From: an uncultured Halieaceae bacterium
GTDB taxonomy: Bacteria > Pseudomonadota > Gammaproteobacteria > Pseudomonadales > Halieaceae
Length of the DNA stretch: 64,000 nucleotides
Direction: 5' to 3'
Assembly (NCBI GenBank): GCA_938074045.1
Contig: CALJGI010000011.1
Coordinates: 62,001 to 126,000 of the forward strand
The position numbers and the translations under genes were made by a program. The notes below the pieces were generated by a model that saw only the letters and a list, made by a program, of their open reading frames with translations, did no database searches and was not told the DNA's origin. Each line of letters begins with the position of its first letter. Position 1 is the first letter of the stretch. This document shows positions 31,054 through 41,952 of the stretch, in pieces.

Positions 31054-34000
31054 TTATTGCGGATAACTCAGATTAACTCGCTTCTGGCCATATTGTTGCC
31101 GAAGTTGTTCCAGCAGTTCATCACTGGGGTGTACTTGCCAGTAATCACCCAGCTGTAAATTAGCCCTGTTGTGTCTCTGATTATAAACCAGCGTCACTGG
31201 GCACTCGCCACCACGGCCGGTCTCCAGCAGCTCGCCCAGCCGTTGGGCGAAATGCTCATCCACGCTGTCTTGTCCAATCTCGATGGTGAGGGTACTGACC
31301 TGTTTGCGACGAGCGGCAAGCAGGGTCTGACAGGCATCTGCTCGCATCGAAATGCCTCCTGAGTACTCGTCATTTACGACACTGCCTTCAATGATCAGAA
31401 TATTATCGCGCAACAACAGCTCTCGGCACGCCATATAGGTCTCCGCATAGATCGTTACTTCCAGGCGCGCGCTGCGGTCATCCAGTTGCACAATGGCCAT
31501 GGTGTCACCGCGCTTTGTCTTCATCGTTCTGATCCCTACCACCAACCCCGCCGCCGTCTGCTTGCTCTTGCCATCAGCGCGCAGGTCGTTCAGACGCTTG
31601 GGGGCAAAGCGCCGAATTTCATCAATGTACTCATCGATAGGATGTCCAGTGACATAAAGACCCAGAGTATCGCGCTCACCCTGCAACCGCGCTCGGGCCG
31701 ACATGGCTGGGGTCGCACGATATGGCGCATAGGGATCGTTATCGGCATCCTCAGACACGATATCGCCAAACAGATCATCTACACCACTGGCACGATTATG
31801 GGCACTCTGTTCCGCCGCCAGCATGGCACCGTCCATGCTGGCCATAAGGATCGCTCGATCGGTTCCCAGATCATCGAAGGCGCCACATCGTATAAGCGCT
31901 TCAATAGCGCGTTTGTTCATCCGTCTAGGATCAGTGCGCTCACAGAAATCATATAAACTCGTGAAGGGTCCCTCTGCGCGAGCATCCAGTATGCTTCCCA
32001 CCGGCCCTTCACCCAATCCCTTGATCGCACCCAGTCCATACACAACTTCAGCACTGGAATTGACGCTGAACCTGTAATGGCCTTCATTGATGTCCGGCAA
32101 TCGCAACGTTATGCCCATTTCTTTGCACTCCTCGATCATAATCACAACTTTGTCAGTGTTGTGCATCTCGGAACTCATAACCGCCGCCATGAACGGTGCC
32201 GGGTAATGCACCTTCAACCACGCAGTGTGATAGGAAACAAGAGCGTATGCCGCAGAATGCGATTTGTTAAAGCCGTACCCGGCAAATTTTTCAACCAGGT
32301 CAAAAATTCGAATTGCCAATTCAGGATCAACACCCTGTTGGCGCGCGCCCTCCTCAAAAATGCTGCGCTGCTTCGCCATTTCCTCGGGTTTCTTCTTGCC
32401 CATGGCCCGTCGTAATAGATCAGCCCCACCCAGGGTGTAGCCGGCCAGTACCTGGGCGATCTGCATCACCTGCTCCTGATAGAGAATAATCCCGTAGGTA
32501 GGTTCCAGAATAGGCTTCAGCCATTCATGCTGGTATTGCGGATCGGGATACGCCAGCGCTTCTCTGCCGTGCTTGCGATTGATGAAATTGTCCACCATGC
32601 CCGACTGCAGGGGGCCCGGACGAAACAGCGCCACCAGGGCTATGATATCTTCAAAGCAATCGGGTTGAAGACGTTTTATCAGATCTTTCATACCCCGGGA
32701 TTCAAGCTGGAATACCGCCGTGGTCTCCGCTTTCTGCAGCAGCTGAAAGCTGTCCGCATCATCCAGCGGCACCTGTTCGATCTGCAGAGGCTTCTCCCCT
32801 TGGCTGCTTCGCCGCTCGTTTATGATTTTTACCGCCCAATCGATGATCGTGAGCGTGCGCAGGCCCAGAAAATCAAACTTTACCAGCCCGGCGTCTTCTA
32901 CATCGCCCTTATCGTACTGGGTGACCAGACCACCCCCCGCCTCATCGCAAAACAGAGGAGAAAAATCAGTCAGCTCCGAGGGCGCAATAACAACACCACC
33001 AGCATGCTTGCCCACGTTGCGAATTACGCCTTCCAACTGGACGCCCATATCCCAGATTTCCTGAGCTTGACTGTCCTCAGCCAGAAATTCCCGCAGCGGC
33101 TCCTCCTGCTCCAGGGCAGCTGCGAGGGTCATACCCACCTCAAACGGAATCATCTTGGATAGCTTGTCGGCCAGCATGTATGACTTGCCCTGTGCCCGCG
33201 CTACATCCCGCACCACGGCCTTGGCTGCCATGGTTCCGAAGGTGATAATCTGCGACACCGACTCCCGGCCATAGTGGTCTGCTACATAACTGATCACTTC
33301 ATCACGTCGCTCCATACAAAAGTCAACGTCAAAATCTGGCATGGACACCCGTTCCGGATTGAGAAACCGCTCGAACAGAAGGTCATAGGCCAAAGGATCC
33401 AGATCGGTGATGCGGAGTGCGTAGGCAACAACAGACCCTGCTCCTGACCCCCTGCCCGGGCCCACAGGTATGCCGTTGTTCCGGGCCCACTGAATGAAAT
33501 CCATCACAATAAGGAAATAACCCGGAAAGCCCATCTGCAGGATCACATCCAACTCAAAGTCCAGGCGATCACGGTAAGTCTGCTCATCCACCTGCCTGTT
33601 CTCACCACGATCCGAAGACATCTCACTCAGGCGTTGGTTCAGCCCCTGGTGACAGCGCTCCCGAAAAAACTGTTCCATTGTGAGCCCGTCGGGCACTGGA
33701 TAATCCGGCAGGTGTGGTTCACCAAGTTTAAGAGTCACATTACAGCGACGCGCAACCTCCACGCTGTTTGCAAGCGCCGCGGGAATATCCTGAAATAGAG
33801 TGACCATCTCGGATTCACTGCGCAAATACTGCTGGTCGGTGTAATCCCGCGTACGACGCGGGTCATCCAGGGTTCTGCCCTCGTGGATACAAACCCGCAC
33901 CTCGTGTGCCTCATACTCACTGCTGTCCATAAAGCGCACATTGTTGGTGGCAACGACCGGACAATCACAGGCCAGCGCCAATGCCACAGCGGCGTGCACA

Positions 34001-34536
34001 TGCTCCTCATCATGGGGACGGCCCGTCCGTTGTAGCTCCAGGTAGAAGCGGTCGGGAAAGACGCTCTGCCAATACGCCAGTCGCGCGCTGGCCAATTCAT
34101 TCTTGCCATTGATCAGCGCCTGACCAACATCGCCATCTACCGCGGCGGAAAGCGCGATCAGGCCCTCATTTCTGGCTTCCAGCCACTCCCTCTCCACAAA
34201 TGGCTGACCGTGGTACTGCCCCTCCTGAAAAGCTTTGCTGAGCAGACAGGTCAGATTGTGATAGCCAGCACTATTGGTTGCCAACAGACACAGGGTGCTA
34301 TTTTGTTCCCGATCCTCGCTGTCCAGCACCTGTATATCAGCACCCACTATAAGCTTGATACCCGCGGCCGTGGCAGCTTTGTAGAGTTTAATCAGCGCAA
34401 AGAAATTGCTGCGATCGGTGATGGCCACCGCCGGCATACCCTCAGCCACCAGATGTTTCATCAGCGGTTTAATCCGCACCAGGCCGTCACTTACAGAGTA
34501 TTCACTGTGCACTCTCAGGTGAACAAACTCAGGCAT
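31054..34536 (-). CDS. dnaE: DNA polymerase III subunit alpha
   Basis: This 1160-residue replicative polymerase begins with a PHP domain (FVHLRVHSEYSVSDGLV) and has the polymerase catalytic motif MPDFDVDFCMERRDEV plus GPGRGSGAGSVVAYAL. The fingers and helix-hairpin-helix region follow, for example KKPEEMAKQ, FAGYGFNKSHSAAYALVSY. There is an OB-fold near residues 990-1060 and a C-terminal tau-binding tail. Length and order are standard. It sits 24 bases after rnhB. Confidence 0.98.
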   Translation of the reverse strand: MPEFVHLRVHSEYSVSDGLVRIKPLMKHLVAEGMPAVAITDRSNFFALIKLYKAATAAGIKLIVGADIQVLDSEDREQNSTLCLLATNSAGYHNLTCLLSKAFQEGQYHGQPFVEREWLEARNEGLIALSAAVDGDVGQALINGKNELASARLAYWQSVFPDRFYLELQRTGRPHDEEHVHAAVALALACDCPVVATNNVRFMDSSEYEAHEVRVCIHEGRTLDDPRRTRDYTDQQYLRSESEMVTLFQDIPAALANSVEVARRCNVTLKLGEPHLPDYPVPDGLTMEQFFRERCHQGLNQRLSEMSSDRGENRQVDEQTYRDRLDFELDVILQMGFPGYFLIVMDFIQWARNNGIPVGPGRGSGAGSVVAYALRITDLDPLAYDLLFERFLNPERVSMPDFDVDFCMERRDEVISYVADHYGRESVSQIITFGTMAAKAVVRDVARAQGKSYMLADKLSKMIPFEVGMTLAAALEQEEPLREFLAEDSQAQEIWDMGVQLEGVIRNVGKHAGGVVIAPSELTDFSPLFCDEAGGGLVTQYDKGDVEDAGLVKFDFLGLRTLTIIDWAVKIINERRSSQGEKPLQIEQVPLDDADSFQLLQKAETTAVFQLESRGMKDLIKRLQPDCFEDIIALVALFRPGPLQSGMVDNFINRKHGREALAYPDPQYQHEWLKPILEPTYGIILYQEQVMQIAQVLAGYTLGGADLLRRAMGKKKPEEMAKQRSIFEEGARQQGVDPELAIRIFDLVEKFAGYGFNKSHSAAYALVSYHTAWLKVHYPAPFMAAVMSSEMHNTDKVVIMIEECKEMGITLRLPDINEGHYRFSVNSSAEVVYGLGAIKGLGEGPVGSILDARAEGPFTSLYDFCERTDPRRMNKRAIEALIRCGAFDDLGTDRAILMASMDGAMLAAEQSAHNRASGVDDLFGDIVSEDADNDPYAPYRATPAMSARARLQGERDTLGLYVTGHPIDEYIDEIRRFAPKRLNDLRADGKSKQTAAGLVVGIRTMKTKRGDTMAIVQLDDRSARLEVTIYAETYMACRELLLRDNILIIEGSVVNDEYSGGISMRADACQTLLAARRKQVSTLTIEIGQDSVDEHFAQRLGELLETGRGGECPVTLVYNQRHNRANLQLGDYWQVHPSDELLEQLRQQYGQKRVNLSYPQ

Positions 34537-34560
34537 GGATGGCTCCGTGATTAATGATAT

Positions 34561-35175
34561 TCAGTCCTCACGCATCGGGCTGACGCTCTCGATGACTTTA
34601 CGCACGGGAGCAAACGTCTGCCGGTGCAGGGGGCTCGCTCCCAGAGTGCGTAATGCTGCAAGGTGCTCTCGGGTAGGATACCCCTTGTGACGCGCCAGGC
34701 CATAGCCCGGAAAGGATTTATCGAGCGCAATCATCTCATCATCGCGACAAACCTTGGCCAGAATGGAAGCAGCCGCTATTTCCTCCACCTTGTCATCGCC
34801 CCCAACAACCGCTTCAGCGGCATATCCCCATCGGGGAAGTCTATTACCATCCACAAAAACGAATTCGGGCTGAATCGCAAGTCCCTCCACTGCCCTTTTC
34901 ATGGCCAGCATGCTGGCGTGCAGTATGTTGAGCTGGTCAATCTCCGCAACCGTCGCCCGTGCAATGGAGTAGCACAGAGCATTTGTGCGAATGAGTCCCG
35001 CCAATACTTCTCGACGGGTTGACGACAGTTTTTTTGAATCACGCAGCCCTTCTACAGATCGCTCCGGATCCAGAATCACTGCGGCGGCTACCACATCTCC
35101 GGCCAGCGGCCCGCGGCCAACCTCATCTACACCGGCCACAAGTTTTCCCTTCCAATGCCCGCTGAACAAATCCAT
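34561..35175 (-). CDS. rnhB: Ribonuclease HII
   Basis: This 204-residue nuclease cuts RNA primers and single ribonucleotides in DNA. The metal-binding start is [20 protein letters not shown], with LRDSKKL and the late VDGN and [12 protein letters not shown] motifs. ATG at 35175 overlaps the lpxB stop by one base (TGATG). The lpxB-rnhB-dnaE order is conserved. Confidence 0.96.
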   Translation of the reverse strand: MDLFSGHWKGKLVAGVDEVGRGPLAGDVVAAAVILDPERSVEGLRDSKKLSSTRREVLAGLIRTNALCYSIARATVAEIDQLNILHASMLAMKRAVEGLAIQPEFVFVDGNRLPRWGYAAEAVVGGDDKVEEIAAASILAKVCRDDEMIALDKSFPGYGLARHKGYPTREHLAALRTLGASPLHRQTFAPVRKVIESVSPMRED

Positions 35176-36326
35176 CAACTGACTACTACACCCGCAAGTT
35201 TCACCACTGCGGTCGCCGCTGCGTCACCCGCATTACGTCGCAGGTCACTGTGTAGCTCGGTAAAGCGATCGACAACCCGCTGCCGTTCGGCTTCATTCTC
35301 CAGTTGCGACAGCACTGCGCTTGCCAGCTTCTCAGGAGTTGCGTCAGCCTGAACATATTCTGGAACCAACCGCGTACCCGCCAGTAAATTGGGCAACGCA
35401 ATATGCGGCGTATGCAGTAAGCGGGAAATAATGGCGTAAGAAAGAGCCCCCATTCTATAGGCCACAACCATGGGTCGCTTCAATAGCATGGCCTCCAGCG
35501 TCGCTGTCCCCGAAGCCATCAACAAGCCATCGCTGGCGGCCATCACACGCTGTGACTCACCATCGGTAATCAATAGAGAATGTGTGTCCTCGGGGAGTAG
35601 TTCCTCCAACTGTGCGCGGCGGGTTGCATCCGCCGCAGGCAATACGAACTGCACATCTGATCGTGTGCGCTGAATCTCCATCATTGTGCGCAGGAATATA
35701 CCGCCCATGGACTTTATTTCACTGGTACGGCTGCCCGGCAGCAGCCCGATCACAGTTGCCTCCGGTGCAATTCCCAATTGCTCTCTAGCCTCCCACCGGT
35801 CTACCGACATTGGTATCTGGTCTGCTAGCGGATGTCCCACGCAGGTAACGGGTATCTGTTCATCGCGATATACATCTTCTTCAAATGGGAACAAGGTCAG
35901 CATGCGATCAACGGCTCGCGCAATCTTGCGAATACGTCCGCGGCGCCAGGCCCACACAGACGGGCTAACCAGGTGAGCCACCGGAATGCCGGCTGAGCGT
36001 AGGCCAATTTCCAATCCAAGATTAAAGTCCGGGGCATCAATTCCGAGGAATACATCAATGTTGGCAGCGGGAAGAGAACTGCGTAAAGAGCGTCGAATGG
36101 AAAGCAGCTCCGCCAACCGCAACAAAGGATCAATCAGACCCATGACCGACAGACGTTCCATATCATGTAATGTGTTAAAGCCCGCGTCCTGCATCCTCGG
36201 ACCGCCGACGCCCAGCGCCTCAAAAGAGATACCTCGAGCCGTCAGAGCATTGAGAACCGCAGCACCTAAAATATCGCCGGAAGCCTCACCAGCGACCATG
36301 CCGATGCGCAGAGGTCGGGATTCCAC
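35175..36326 (-). CDS. lpxB: Lipid-A-disaccharide synthase
   Basis: This 383-residue glycosyltransferase (GT19) joins UDP-diacylglucosamine and lipid X at the inner membrane. It shows [28 protein letters not shown] and [13 protein letters not shown], then [10 protein letters not shown] and [13 protein letters not shown]. The start is GTG immediately after the lpxA stop, so the two are coupled. Confidence 0.96.
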   Translation of the reverse strand: MESRPLRIGMVAGEASGDILGAAVLNALTARGISFEALGVGGPRMQDAGFNTLHDMERLSVMGLIDPLLRLAELLSIRRSLRSSLPAANIDVFLGIDAPDFNLGLEIGLRSAGIPVAHLVSPSVWAWRRGRIRKIARAVDRMLTLFPFEEDVYRDEQIPVTCVGHPLADQIPMSVDRWEAREQLGIAPEATVIGLLPGSRTSEIKSMGGIFLRTMMEIQRTRSDVQFVLPAADATRRAQLEELLPEDTHSLLITDGESQRVMAASDGLLMASGTATLEAMLLKRPMVVAYRMGALSYAIISRLLHTPHIALPNLLAGTRLVPEYVQADATPEKLASAVLSQLENEAERQRVVDRFTELHSDLRRNAGDAAATAVVKLAGVVVS

Positions 36327-37097
36327 TTACCGGACAATGCCACGCTCAGATGAGCGCAGTGAGTCCAGCAGCGGCTGAACCTCGGGACAATCACCCAGCA
36401 TGGCTTCCAACCGCTCTTCAGCAAGCTCAATAGTCAGCCCCTGCCGATAGACTATTTTGTACGCCCGCCGCAACTGCGCTATGGCATCGGAGGAAAACCC
36501 TCGTCTGCGCAGCCCTTCACTATTAATGGTCTTCGCCTGAGCCGGCGCACCGGATACGGTTACATAAGCCGGAACGTCCTTGCCCACGGCAGTGCCCATC
36601 CCGGTAAAACTGTGCATACCCAACTTGCAGAACTGATGAACCAGGGTATATCCGCTGAGTATGGCCCAATCACCAATGTGCACATGACCGGCCAGTGCTG
36701 TGTTATTAACCAGGATAATGTGGTCACCCAAAACCGAGTCGTGACCGATATGCACATAAGCCATCAACAGATTGTGATGACCAATGGTGGTTTCATATCG
36801 ATCCTGTACAGTACCCCGGTGAATGGTCACGCCTTCACGTATCACGTTGTGGTCACCAATGACCAGCCGTGTTGGCTCGTCCTGGTACTTTAGGTCCGGA
36901 GTCGCTTCCCCGACCGTGGAAAATTGATATATATGATTGCTCTTGCCTATTTGTGTAGGCCCTTTGAGGACGACGTGAGACTCGACAATGGTGCCAGCCC
37001 CGATTTTCACGTCCTCACCGACATAGCTCCAGGGACCGATACTGACGTCTTGATCCAGCTCTGCCCCGGGTTCAACGATGGCGGTCGGGTGTATCAC
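36327..37097 (-). CDS. lpxA: UDP-N-acetylglucosamine acyltransferase
   Basis: This 256-residue left-handed beta-helix enzyme performs the first step of lipid A synthesis, adding a 3-hydroxyacyl chain from ACP. Hexapeptide repeats run from IHPTAIVEPGAEL through residue about 190. The catalytic His lies in MAYVHIGHDSVLGD. The C-terminal helical domain starts GLRRRGFSSDAI. The start is GTG at 37097, giving MIHPTAIV. It lies 84 bases after fabZ. Confidence 0.96.
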   Translation of the reverse strand: MIHPTAIVEPGAELDQDVSIGPWSYVGEDVKIGAGTIVESHVVLKGPTQIGKSNHIYQFSTVGEATPDLKYQDEPTRLVIGDHNVIREGVTIHRGTVQDRYETTIGHHNLLMAYVHIGHDSVLGDHIILVNNTALAGHVHIGDWAILSGYTLVHQFCKLGMHSFTGMGTAVGKDVPAYVTVSGAPAQAKTINSEGLRRRGFSSDAIAQLRRAYKIVYRQGLTIELAEERLEAMLGDCPEVQPLLDSLRSSERGIVR

Positions 37098-37181
37098 GCG
37101 CCTGACACCCCGTTATACCCACTGTCCTCGATCCGTATGAATATCAACATTGGCTCAATCATCAGCAGTAATGAAGCGCGA

Positions 37182-37610
37182 TTATCGATCAGCACACAGA
37201 ATAGTCGCGGAGCCGCAGAGTACTCCATCGACCTCACTGCGAACATCAAACTTCCAGATACCGCGCCGTTCGGAAACAATTTTGGCATGTAGTAATACCT
37301 GATCACCCGGAACTACCGGCCGCTTGAATCGCAGATTATCCGCGCCAACAAAGTAGTAAATGGACCCGTCTGCAGGCTTTTTGTCCATGGTTTTGAATCC
37401 CAGAATTCCCGCAGCCTGCGCCATTGCTTCTAACAGGAGTACCCCGGGGAAGATTGGCGTATCGGGAAAATGTCCCGGACTCCAGGGCTCATTACCCGAG
37501 ACGTTCTTAACCGCCACGATGGAGTCTCCCAGATTCAATTCGATGACCTTGTCCACAAGAAGAAAGGGGTATCTGTGCGGGAGATATTCCCTCACTTGTG
37601 TAACATCCAT
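37182..37610 (-). CDS. fabZ: 3-hydroxyacyl-ACP dehydratase FabZ
   Basis: This 142-residue hot-dog-fold dehydratase works in fatty-acid elongation. The catalytic His is in [12 protein letters not shown] and the Glu in [14 protein letters not shown], with [11 protein letters not shown] between. ATG at 37610 is preferred over GTG at 37616. Its place between lpxD and lpxA links hydroxyacyl-ACP supply to lipid A synthesis. Confidence 0.97.
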   Translation of the reverse strand: MDVTQVREYLPHRYPFLLVDKVIELNLGDSIVAVKNVSGNEPWSPGHFPDTPIFPGVLLLEAMAQAAGILGFKTMDKKPADGSIYYFVGADNLRFKRPVVPGDQVLLHAKIVSERRGIWKFDVRSEVDGVLCGSATILCADR

Positions 37611-37671
37611 TATCACGCGCGCATCTCCAGTAAATTCAGGAAAGAAAATGACCCGGGGCTAATATACGCCA

Positions 37672-38682
37672 TCAGTCCTGTGCTTCTTCCAGTGCCCGTA
37701 TACGTTTGTGCATTTCATTAAGTTGTGAAAAGCGTACCGCATTTTTCCGCCAATCTTTGGTCGGTCCCATCCGCGTTCCAGAGGAGTAGGATCCCGCCTC
37801 CGTAATAGAATTTGTGACCAGGCTCATTGCCGTGATATGCACCCCATCGGCAATCTCGATGTGCCCAGTTATGCCAGCCGCACCAGCGATAGTGCAGTTT
37901 TTCCCTATTACAGTACTACCGGCGATGGCAGCACAGGCCGCGATGGCGGTATTGGATCCAAGTCGCACGTTGTGGCCAATCTGCACCAGGTTGTCGATGA
38001 TCACCCCGTCCTCCACCACGGTGTCGCCCAGGGCACCTCTATCGATACAGCTGTTGGCCCCCACCTCTACGCGATCGCCCAGCTTGACCCCACCCAGTTG
38101 ATGTATCCGAACCCAGGCTGTCTCATCGCGTGCGAAACCAAATCCATCAGCGCCTATCACCACACCACTATGTAGATTGCATTCCTCACCCATAATTACG
38201 CCATCGTAGAGTGTAACCCGCGCCTGCAATGTAGAGCGTTTGCCAATGTGCGAATTGGCACCTATAGCACAGCCGGGGCCGATTATTACTCCATCACCGA
38301 TTTTCACATCTGCACCTATAGTACAGTTCGCTCCAATACTGACTGACTGTCCAAGTGTACAAGTGGAATGCACCACTGCGGTCGGGTGCAACCCAGCCTC
38401 CCAGCCGGGGCGAGCATCAAACAGAGCTGATGCGTGGGCGAAGCTCAAATAGGGATTTTCGCTAACAAGTGCGTCACCGGCAAAATATTGCCGCAGCTCA
38501 CGGGTTATGATGATTGCACCTGCCCGGGTGCTATTAAGCTGGTTTTGATGCCGCGAACTACTTAGAAAACTAATCTGATCGGGGCCCGCCTCAGCGAGTG
38601 CCGCCAGACCAACTATCGATCTGGCCTCATCGCCCTCGATGGCTAAACCCAGGCGTTGGGCAAGCTCTCCAAGGGTGAACAC
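37672..38682 (-). CDS. lpxD: UDP-3-O-(3-hydroxyacyl)glucosamine N-acyltransferase
   Basis: This 336-residue third-step lipid A enzyme has an N-terminal uridine-binding domain (TLGELAQRLGLAIEGD), then about ten turns of left-handed beta-helix (for example GANCTIGADVKIGDGVIIG) and a C-terminal helix. The catalytic His lies in DNLVQIGHNVRLG. The start is GTG at 38682, 8 bases after the ompH stop. Confidence 0.96.
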   Translation of the reverse strand: MFTLGELAQRLGLAIEGDEARSIVGLAALAEAGPDQISFLSSSRHQNQLNSTRAGAIIITRELRQYFAGDALVSENPYLSFAHASALFDARPGWEAGLHPTAVVHSTCTLGQSVSIGANCTIGADVKIGDGVIIGPGCAIGANSHIGKRSTLQARVTLYDGVIMGEECNLHSGVVIGADGFGFARDETAWVRIHQLGGVKLGDRVEVGANSCIDRGALGDTVVEDGVIIDNLVQIGHNVRLGSNTAIAACAAIAGSTVIGKNCTIAGAAGITGHIEIADGVHITAMSLVTNSITEAGSYSSGTRMGPTKDWRKNAVRFSQLNEMHKRIRALEEAQD

Positions 38683-38690
38683 AAGGTGGC

Positions 38691-39209
38691 CTACTCAGCC
38701 GCGCTCTGATTGAGCTTGTCAGTCACTTTGGCAGTGATACTGAAACCCGCGTCAGCATGAATAACGGCGCTGCGCTGCAACAACAAACCAATGCCTTCCG
38801 TCTGTATAAGGTCACGTAGTACAACCTGTACCTTGGGGGTCATCTCCTGCAGCAGGGCAGCGCCTATTTCTCGCTCCGCTTTCTGCAGCTTGCCCAGCAG
38901 ATGCTGGAGATCAGCCTCCTTGTTGGCAAGCTTCTTGCGAGCTGCCTGCTGCTGTTCAGCACTCATGACAGCGATATCTTTCTGCAACTCTACAATCAGA
39001 TCTTCGCGTTCATCCTTGATGCGATCAAACTCATTCTTGTCAGCAGCGTAGTCGCCCTGCTTGCGCAGACCTTCTAATCTTTCCTGAGCTTCATCGGTTT
39101 GAAGAATGGCTTCCTCGAGATTGACCACCGCGATTTTACCCTGCGCCAGTACCGACAATGGTGCCGCCAGAAGCGCCAGAAGAAAAACTATTTTTCCTGA
39201 TTTAGACAC
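38691..39209 (-). CDS. skp: Periplasmic chaperone OmpH/Skp
   Basis: This 172-residue chaperone holds unfolded outer-membrane proteins for the BAM complex. It has a signal peptide ending SVLAQG, the short strand KIAVVNLEEAI, and two long charged helices of the jellyfish tentacles. The start is GTG at 39209, with GGAG 7 bases upstream. It lies 24 bases after bamA, the usual position. Confidence 0.94.
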   Translation of the reverse strand: MSKSGKIVFLLALLAAPLSVLAQGKIAVVNLEEAILQTDEAQERLEGLRKQGDYAADKNEFDRIKDEREDLIVELQKDIAVMSAEQQQAARKKLANKEADLQHLLGKLQKAEREIGAALLQEMTPKVQVVLRDLIQTEGIGLLLQRSAVIHADAGFSITAKVTDKLNQSAAE

Positions 39210-39233
39210 AATACTCTCCGTCTATGTAGTTAA

Positions 39234-41834
39234 CTAAAATCCTCGACCCAGGCTGAATTGGAAAGCTTCCTCATCATCCTCGTCGCCAGTATTCAATGGC
39301 TTGGCTATGCTGAATGTCAGCGGACCAAAGCCGGTAATCCAGGTAACTCCGACACCCACAGAGTAGCGGAGTTCATCAAAATCTACATCAAAACAATTAA
39401 CCTGACTCGAGCGACAGTTGGTGTTAAACACATTACCCGTGTCAATAAAAAAGGCCGAACGCAAGGATCTGCGATCTTTTACGAAGGGCATCGGGAACAA
39501 CAATTCAATACTACCTTCAAACAGTACATTACCGCCGATCGGATCAGGATTATCACGCACATTGTCTACGATGATCTTCCCGTCCCTGACCACGTAACCA
39601 AAATCACGCCCCAAGGGTCCACCGATCTGTGTCGGTTGCCCAAGCTCATTCACACCGGTAACCGGTGCCTCCAGTCGATACAGTAATGCGGGTGTATCAC
39701 GGGGCCCCAGTGAACGTGTCTCAAAGCCTCGCACCGAACCAAATCCGCCCGCGAAGAAATGCTCGTAGAATGGCAGCTCCGTTGTTGCCCCGTAGCCATC
39801 ACCGTAACCCATTTCGGTACGGAAACGCAGCGTCCATTCGTTGGCAATGGGATAAAAATACTGCCCGGTGTAGACCAACTTATAGAACTCGAGATCACTA
39901 CCCGGCACCGACAATTCCAGATTCAAACTCTGGGAATACCCACGGGTAGCCAAACGACCACGGTTGAGCTTGGACTGAGACCACGACGCACTGAAGTTGA
40001 AGTTATCGTAGTTATCACCATTGTCATCCAGAAAACCCGAGATCAGTGGTGGTGTAAGAGCTTCTGGTGGCAGCGTACTGAGAGGTTGTATTTCCTCTAC
40101 CCCAGTATACACCCCAGTCGACAGACCATTCTGGTCGACAATCTCTGTGCTGATGTACCAATTATCGACACCCTGCTGCAATCGGGGACTACCACTAATT
40201 TCCTGCACGGCAAATCGGCCCACAGTGATCTCGGTATTGGAGACACCGAAACTGAAGCCCAGGCGCTGGGTTTCACTCAATGGATAGCCGAAATTGACGC
40301 TGGCCCCAAGGGTATCAGTGGAGTAACTGGAGACATTCACCTCCTCCAGGTCCGTCGAACGGAAAAATAGGCTAAACCCGCGGCTGACACCGTCCTCGGT
40401 GAAGTAGGGATCGAGATAACTGAAATTGTAAGAGTCCTGGTAACGACTACTGTTGAGACCAATACCAACCTGCTTACCTGACCCCAGGAAATTATCTTGC
40501 TGAAGATTAACGCCAAAGATCGCCCCGGTACCCTGCGCATAACCAAAGCTCGCACTGATGCTGCCTGAGGACTGCTCTTCGACTTCGAATTCGATATCGA
40601 TGAGATCGTCGTGGCCCGGCACTTCTTTGGTTTCAACATTGGCCTCTTTGAAAAAACCCAGACGCTCCAATCGAATCCGAGATTGCTCTATGGCCGCTGA
40701 AGACGCCGGCGCACTTTCCATTTGCCGCATTTCACGTCGCAGAACCTCATCGACTGTTCGGATATTACCCTTGAAATTAATGCGACGAACGTAGGTTCTC
40801 TTACCAGGATCAATGAAGAATTTCATCGCCACCACGGTACTATCGTCTTCAACCTCTGGGATACCCGTAACTTCGGCAAAATTGTAACCTTCGTTGCCCA
40901 GCCTCTGGGTCAGATATTCCTCTGTCGATGTAACCAGGCGCTGTGAAAAAGTCTGATCTTCAGCCACCAGCAGGAATCGGCGAAGATCGCTTTCAGGAAG
41001 CACTAGATCACCGGACAATTCAACGCTGCCGACGGTATATTTATCACCCTCGGTAACGTTGGCAGTGATATAGACTGAAGATCGATCGGGCGTGACGGAA
41101 ACCTGGGTAGAGTCGACACTGAACTTCAAATAACCGCGGTCCAGATAATAAGAGGTGATAGTTTCAATATCACCAGTCATTTTCTCTTTGGAATATTTGT
41201 CATCATTGCGAAAGAATGACAACCAATTAGTGGTTTTCAGCTCTATTTGATCTAGCAATTCTTCGTCGCTGAATACGGTATTGCCAACCACGTTGATGTG
41301 TTCGATGACCGCTACGCTGCCTTCATCAACCAGGATATTGAGCGATACCCGGTTGCGTGGCTCTGGAATGACTTCGGTCTCGATGTCAGCGTCATATCGA
41401 CCCTGCTGTACGTACTGGCGCTGCAGTTCCAGTTGCATACCTTCCAGCGTGGAGCGCTTGAACACCTGGCCCTCAGCGAGACCGGCACCAGACAAGCCTT
41501 CCAACAGAGCTTCGGTTTCGATCGCCTTATTGCCATCAATATTAATTTCGCTGATGGAAGGGCGCTCAGCGACAATCACCACCAGTACGCTACCGTCCCG
41601 TCCAATACTGATATCATCGAAGTTACCCGTTTCAAATAATGCTCGGGAAGCTGCCCGTATGAGGTTGGCATCAATGGCCTCACCGACACCGACCGGGAGC
41701 GCAGCAAAAACACTGCCGGCAGAAATCCTCTGCAATCCTTCAACACGAATATCAGAGATAATAAAACTCTGTGCAGCCAGATGCGGGCTCAACAATAGCG
41801 CCCACAGGAATACCCATATTCTGGTTTGTTTCAT
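39234..41834 (-). CDS. bamA: Outer-membrane assembly factor BamA
   Basis: This 866-residue protein inserts beta-barrel proteins into the outer membrane. It has a signal peptide ending HLAAQS, five POTRA domains (about residues 22-420) and a 16-strand barrel ending in Phe866. The L6 lock motif VRGF is at 701-704. The protein is some 50-70 residues longer than Escherichia (810) or Pseudomonas (about 797) BamA; the extra length lies in loops near 545-610 and 705-770. It follows rseP and precedes ompH. Confidence 0.97.
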   Translation of the reverse strand: MKQTRIWVFLWALLLSPHLAAQSFIISDIRVEGLQRISAGSVFAALPVGVGEAIDANLIRAASRALFETGNFDDISIGRDGSVLVVIVAERPSISEINIDGNKAIETEALLEGLSGAGLAEGQVFKRSTLEGMQLELQRQYVQQGRYDADIETEVIPEPRNRVSLNILVDEGSVAVIEHINVVGNTVFSDEELLDQIELKTTNWLSFFRNDDKYSKEKMTGDIETITSYYLDRGYLKFSVDSTQVSVTPDRSSVYITANVTEGDKYTVGSVELSGDLVLPESDLRRFLLVAEDQTFSQRLVTSTEEYLTQRLGNEGYNFAEVTGIPEVEDDSTVVAMKFFIDPGKRTYVRRINFKGNIRTVDEVLRREMRQMESAPASSAAIEQSRIRLERLGFFKEANVETKEVPGHDDLIDIEFEVEEQSSGSISASFGYAQGTGAIFGVNLQQDNFLGSGKQVGIGLNSSRYQDSYNFSYLDPYFTEDGVSRGFSLFFRSTDLEEVNVSSYSTDTLGASVNFGYPLSETQRLGFSFGVSNTEITVGRFAVQEISGSPRLQQGVDNWYISTEIVDQNGLSTGVYTGVEEIQPLSTLPPEALTPPLISGFLDDNGDNYDNFNFSASWSQSKLNRGRLATRGYSQSLNLELSVPGSDLEFYKLVYTGQYFYPIANEWTLRFRTEMGYGDGYGATTELPFYEHFFAGGFGSVRGFETRSLGPRDTPALLYRLEAPVTGVNELGQPTQIGGPLGRDFGYVVRDGKIIVDNVRDNPDPIGGNVLFEGSIELLFPMPFVKDRRSLRSAFFIDTGNVFNTNCRSSQVNCFDVDFDELRYSVGVGVTWITGFGPLTFSIAKPLNTGDEDDEEAFQFSLGRGF

Positions 41835-41952
41835 CTAGTGCCAACCATCACTGCAAATCCTTGTCCTGCTCTTTCGGTATCACGCGGAAAGCGATCTGCC
41901 TATGTTCCAATTTCTCAACCCTGGCTGTCGCTCACAAACCAGATTCCTCCAA

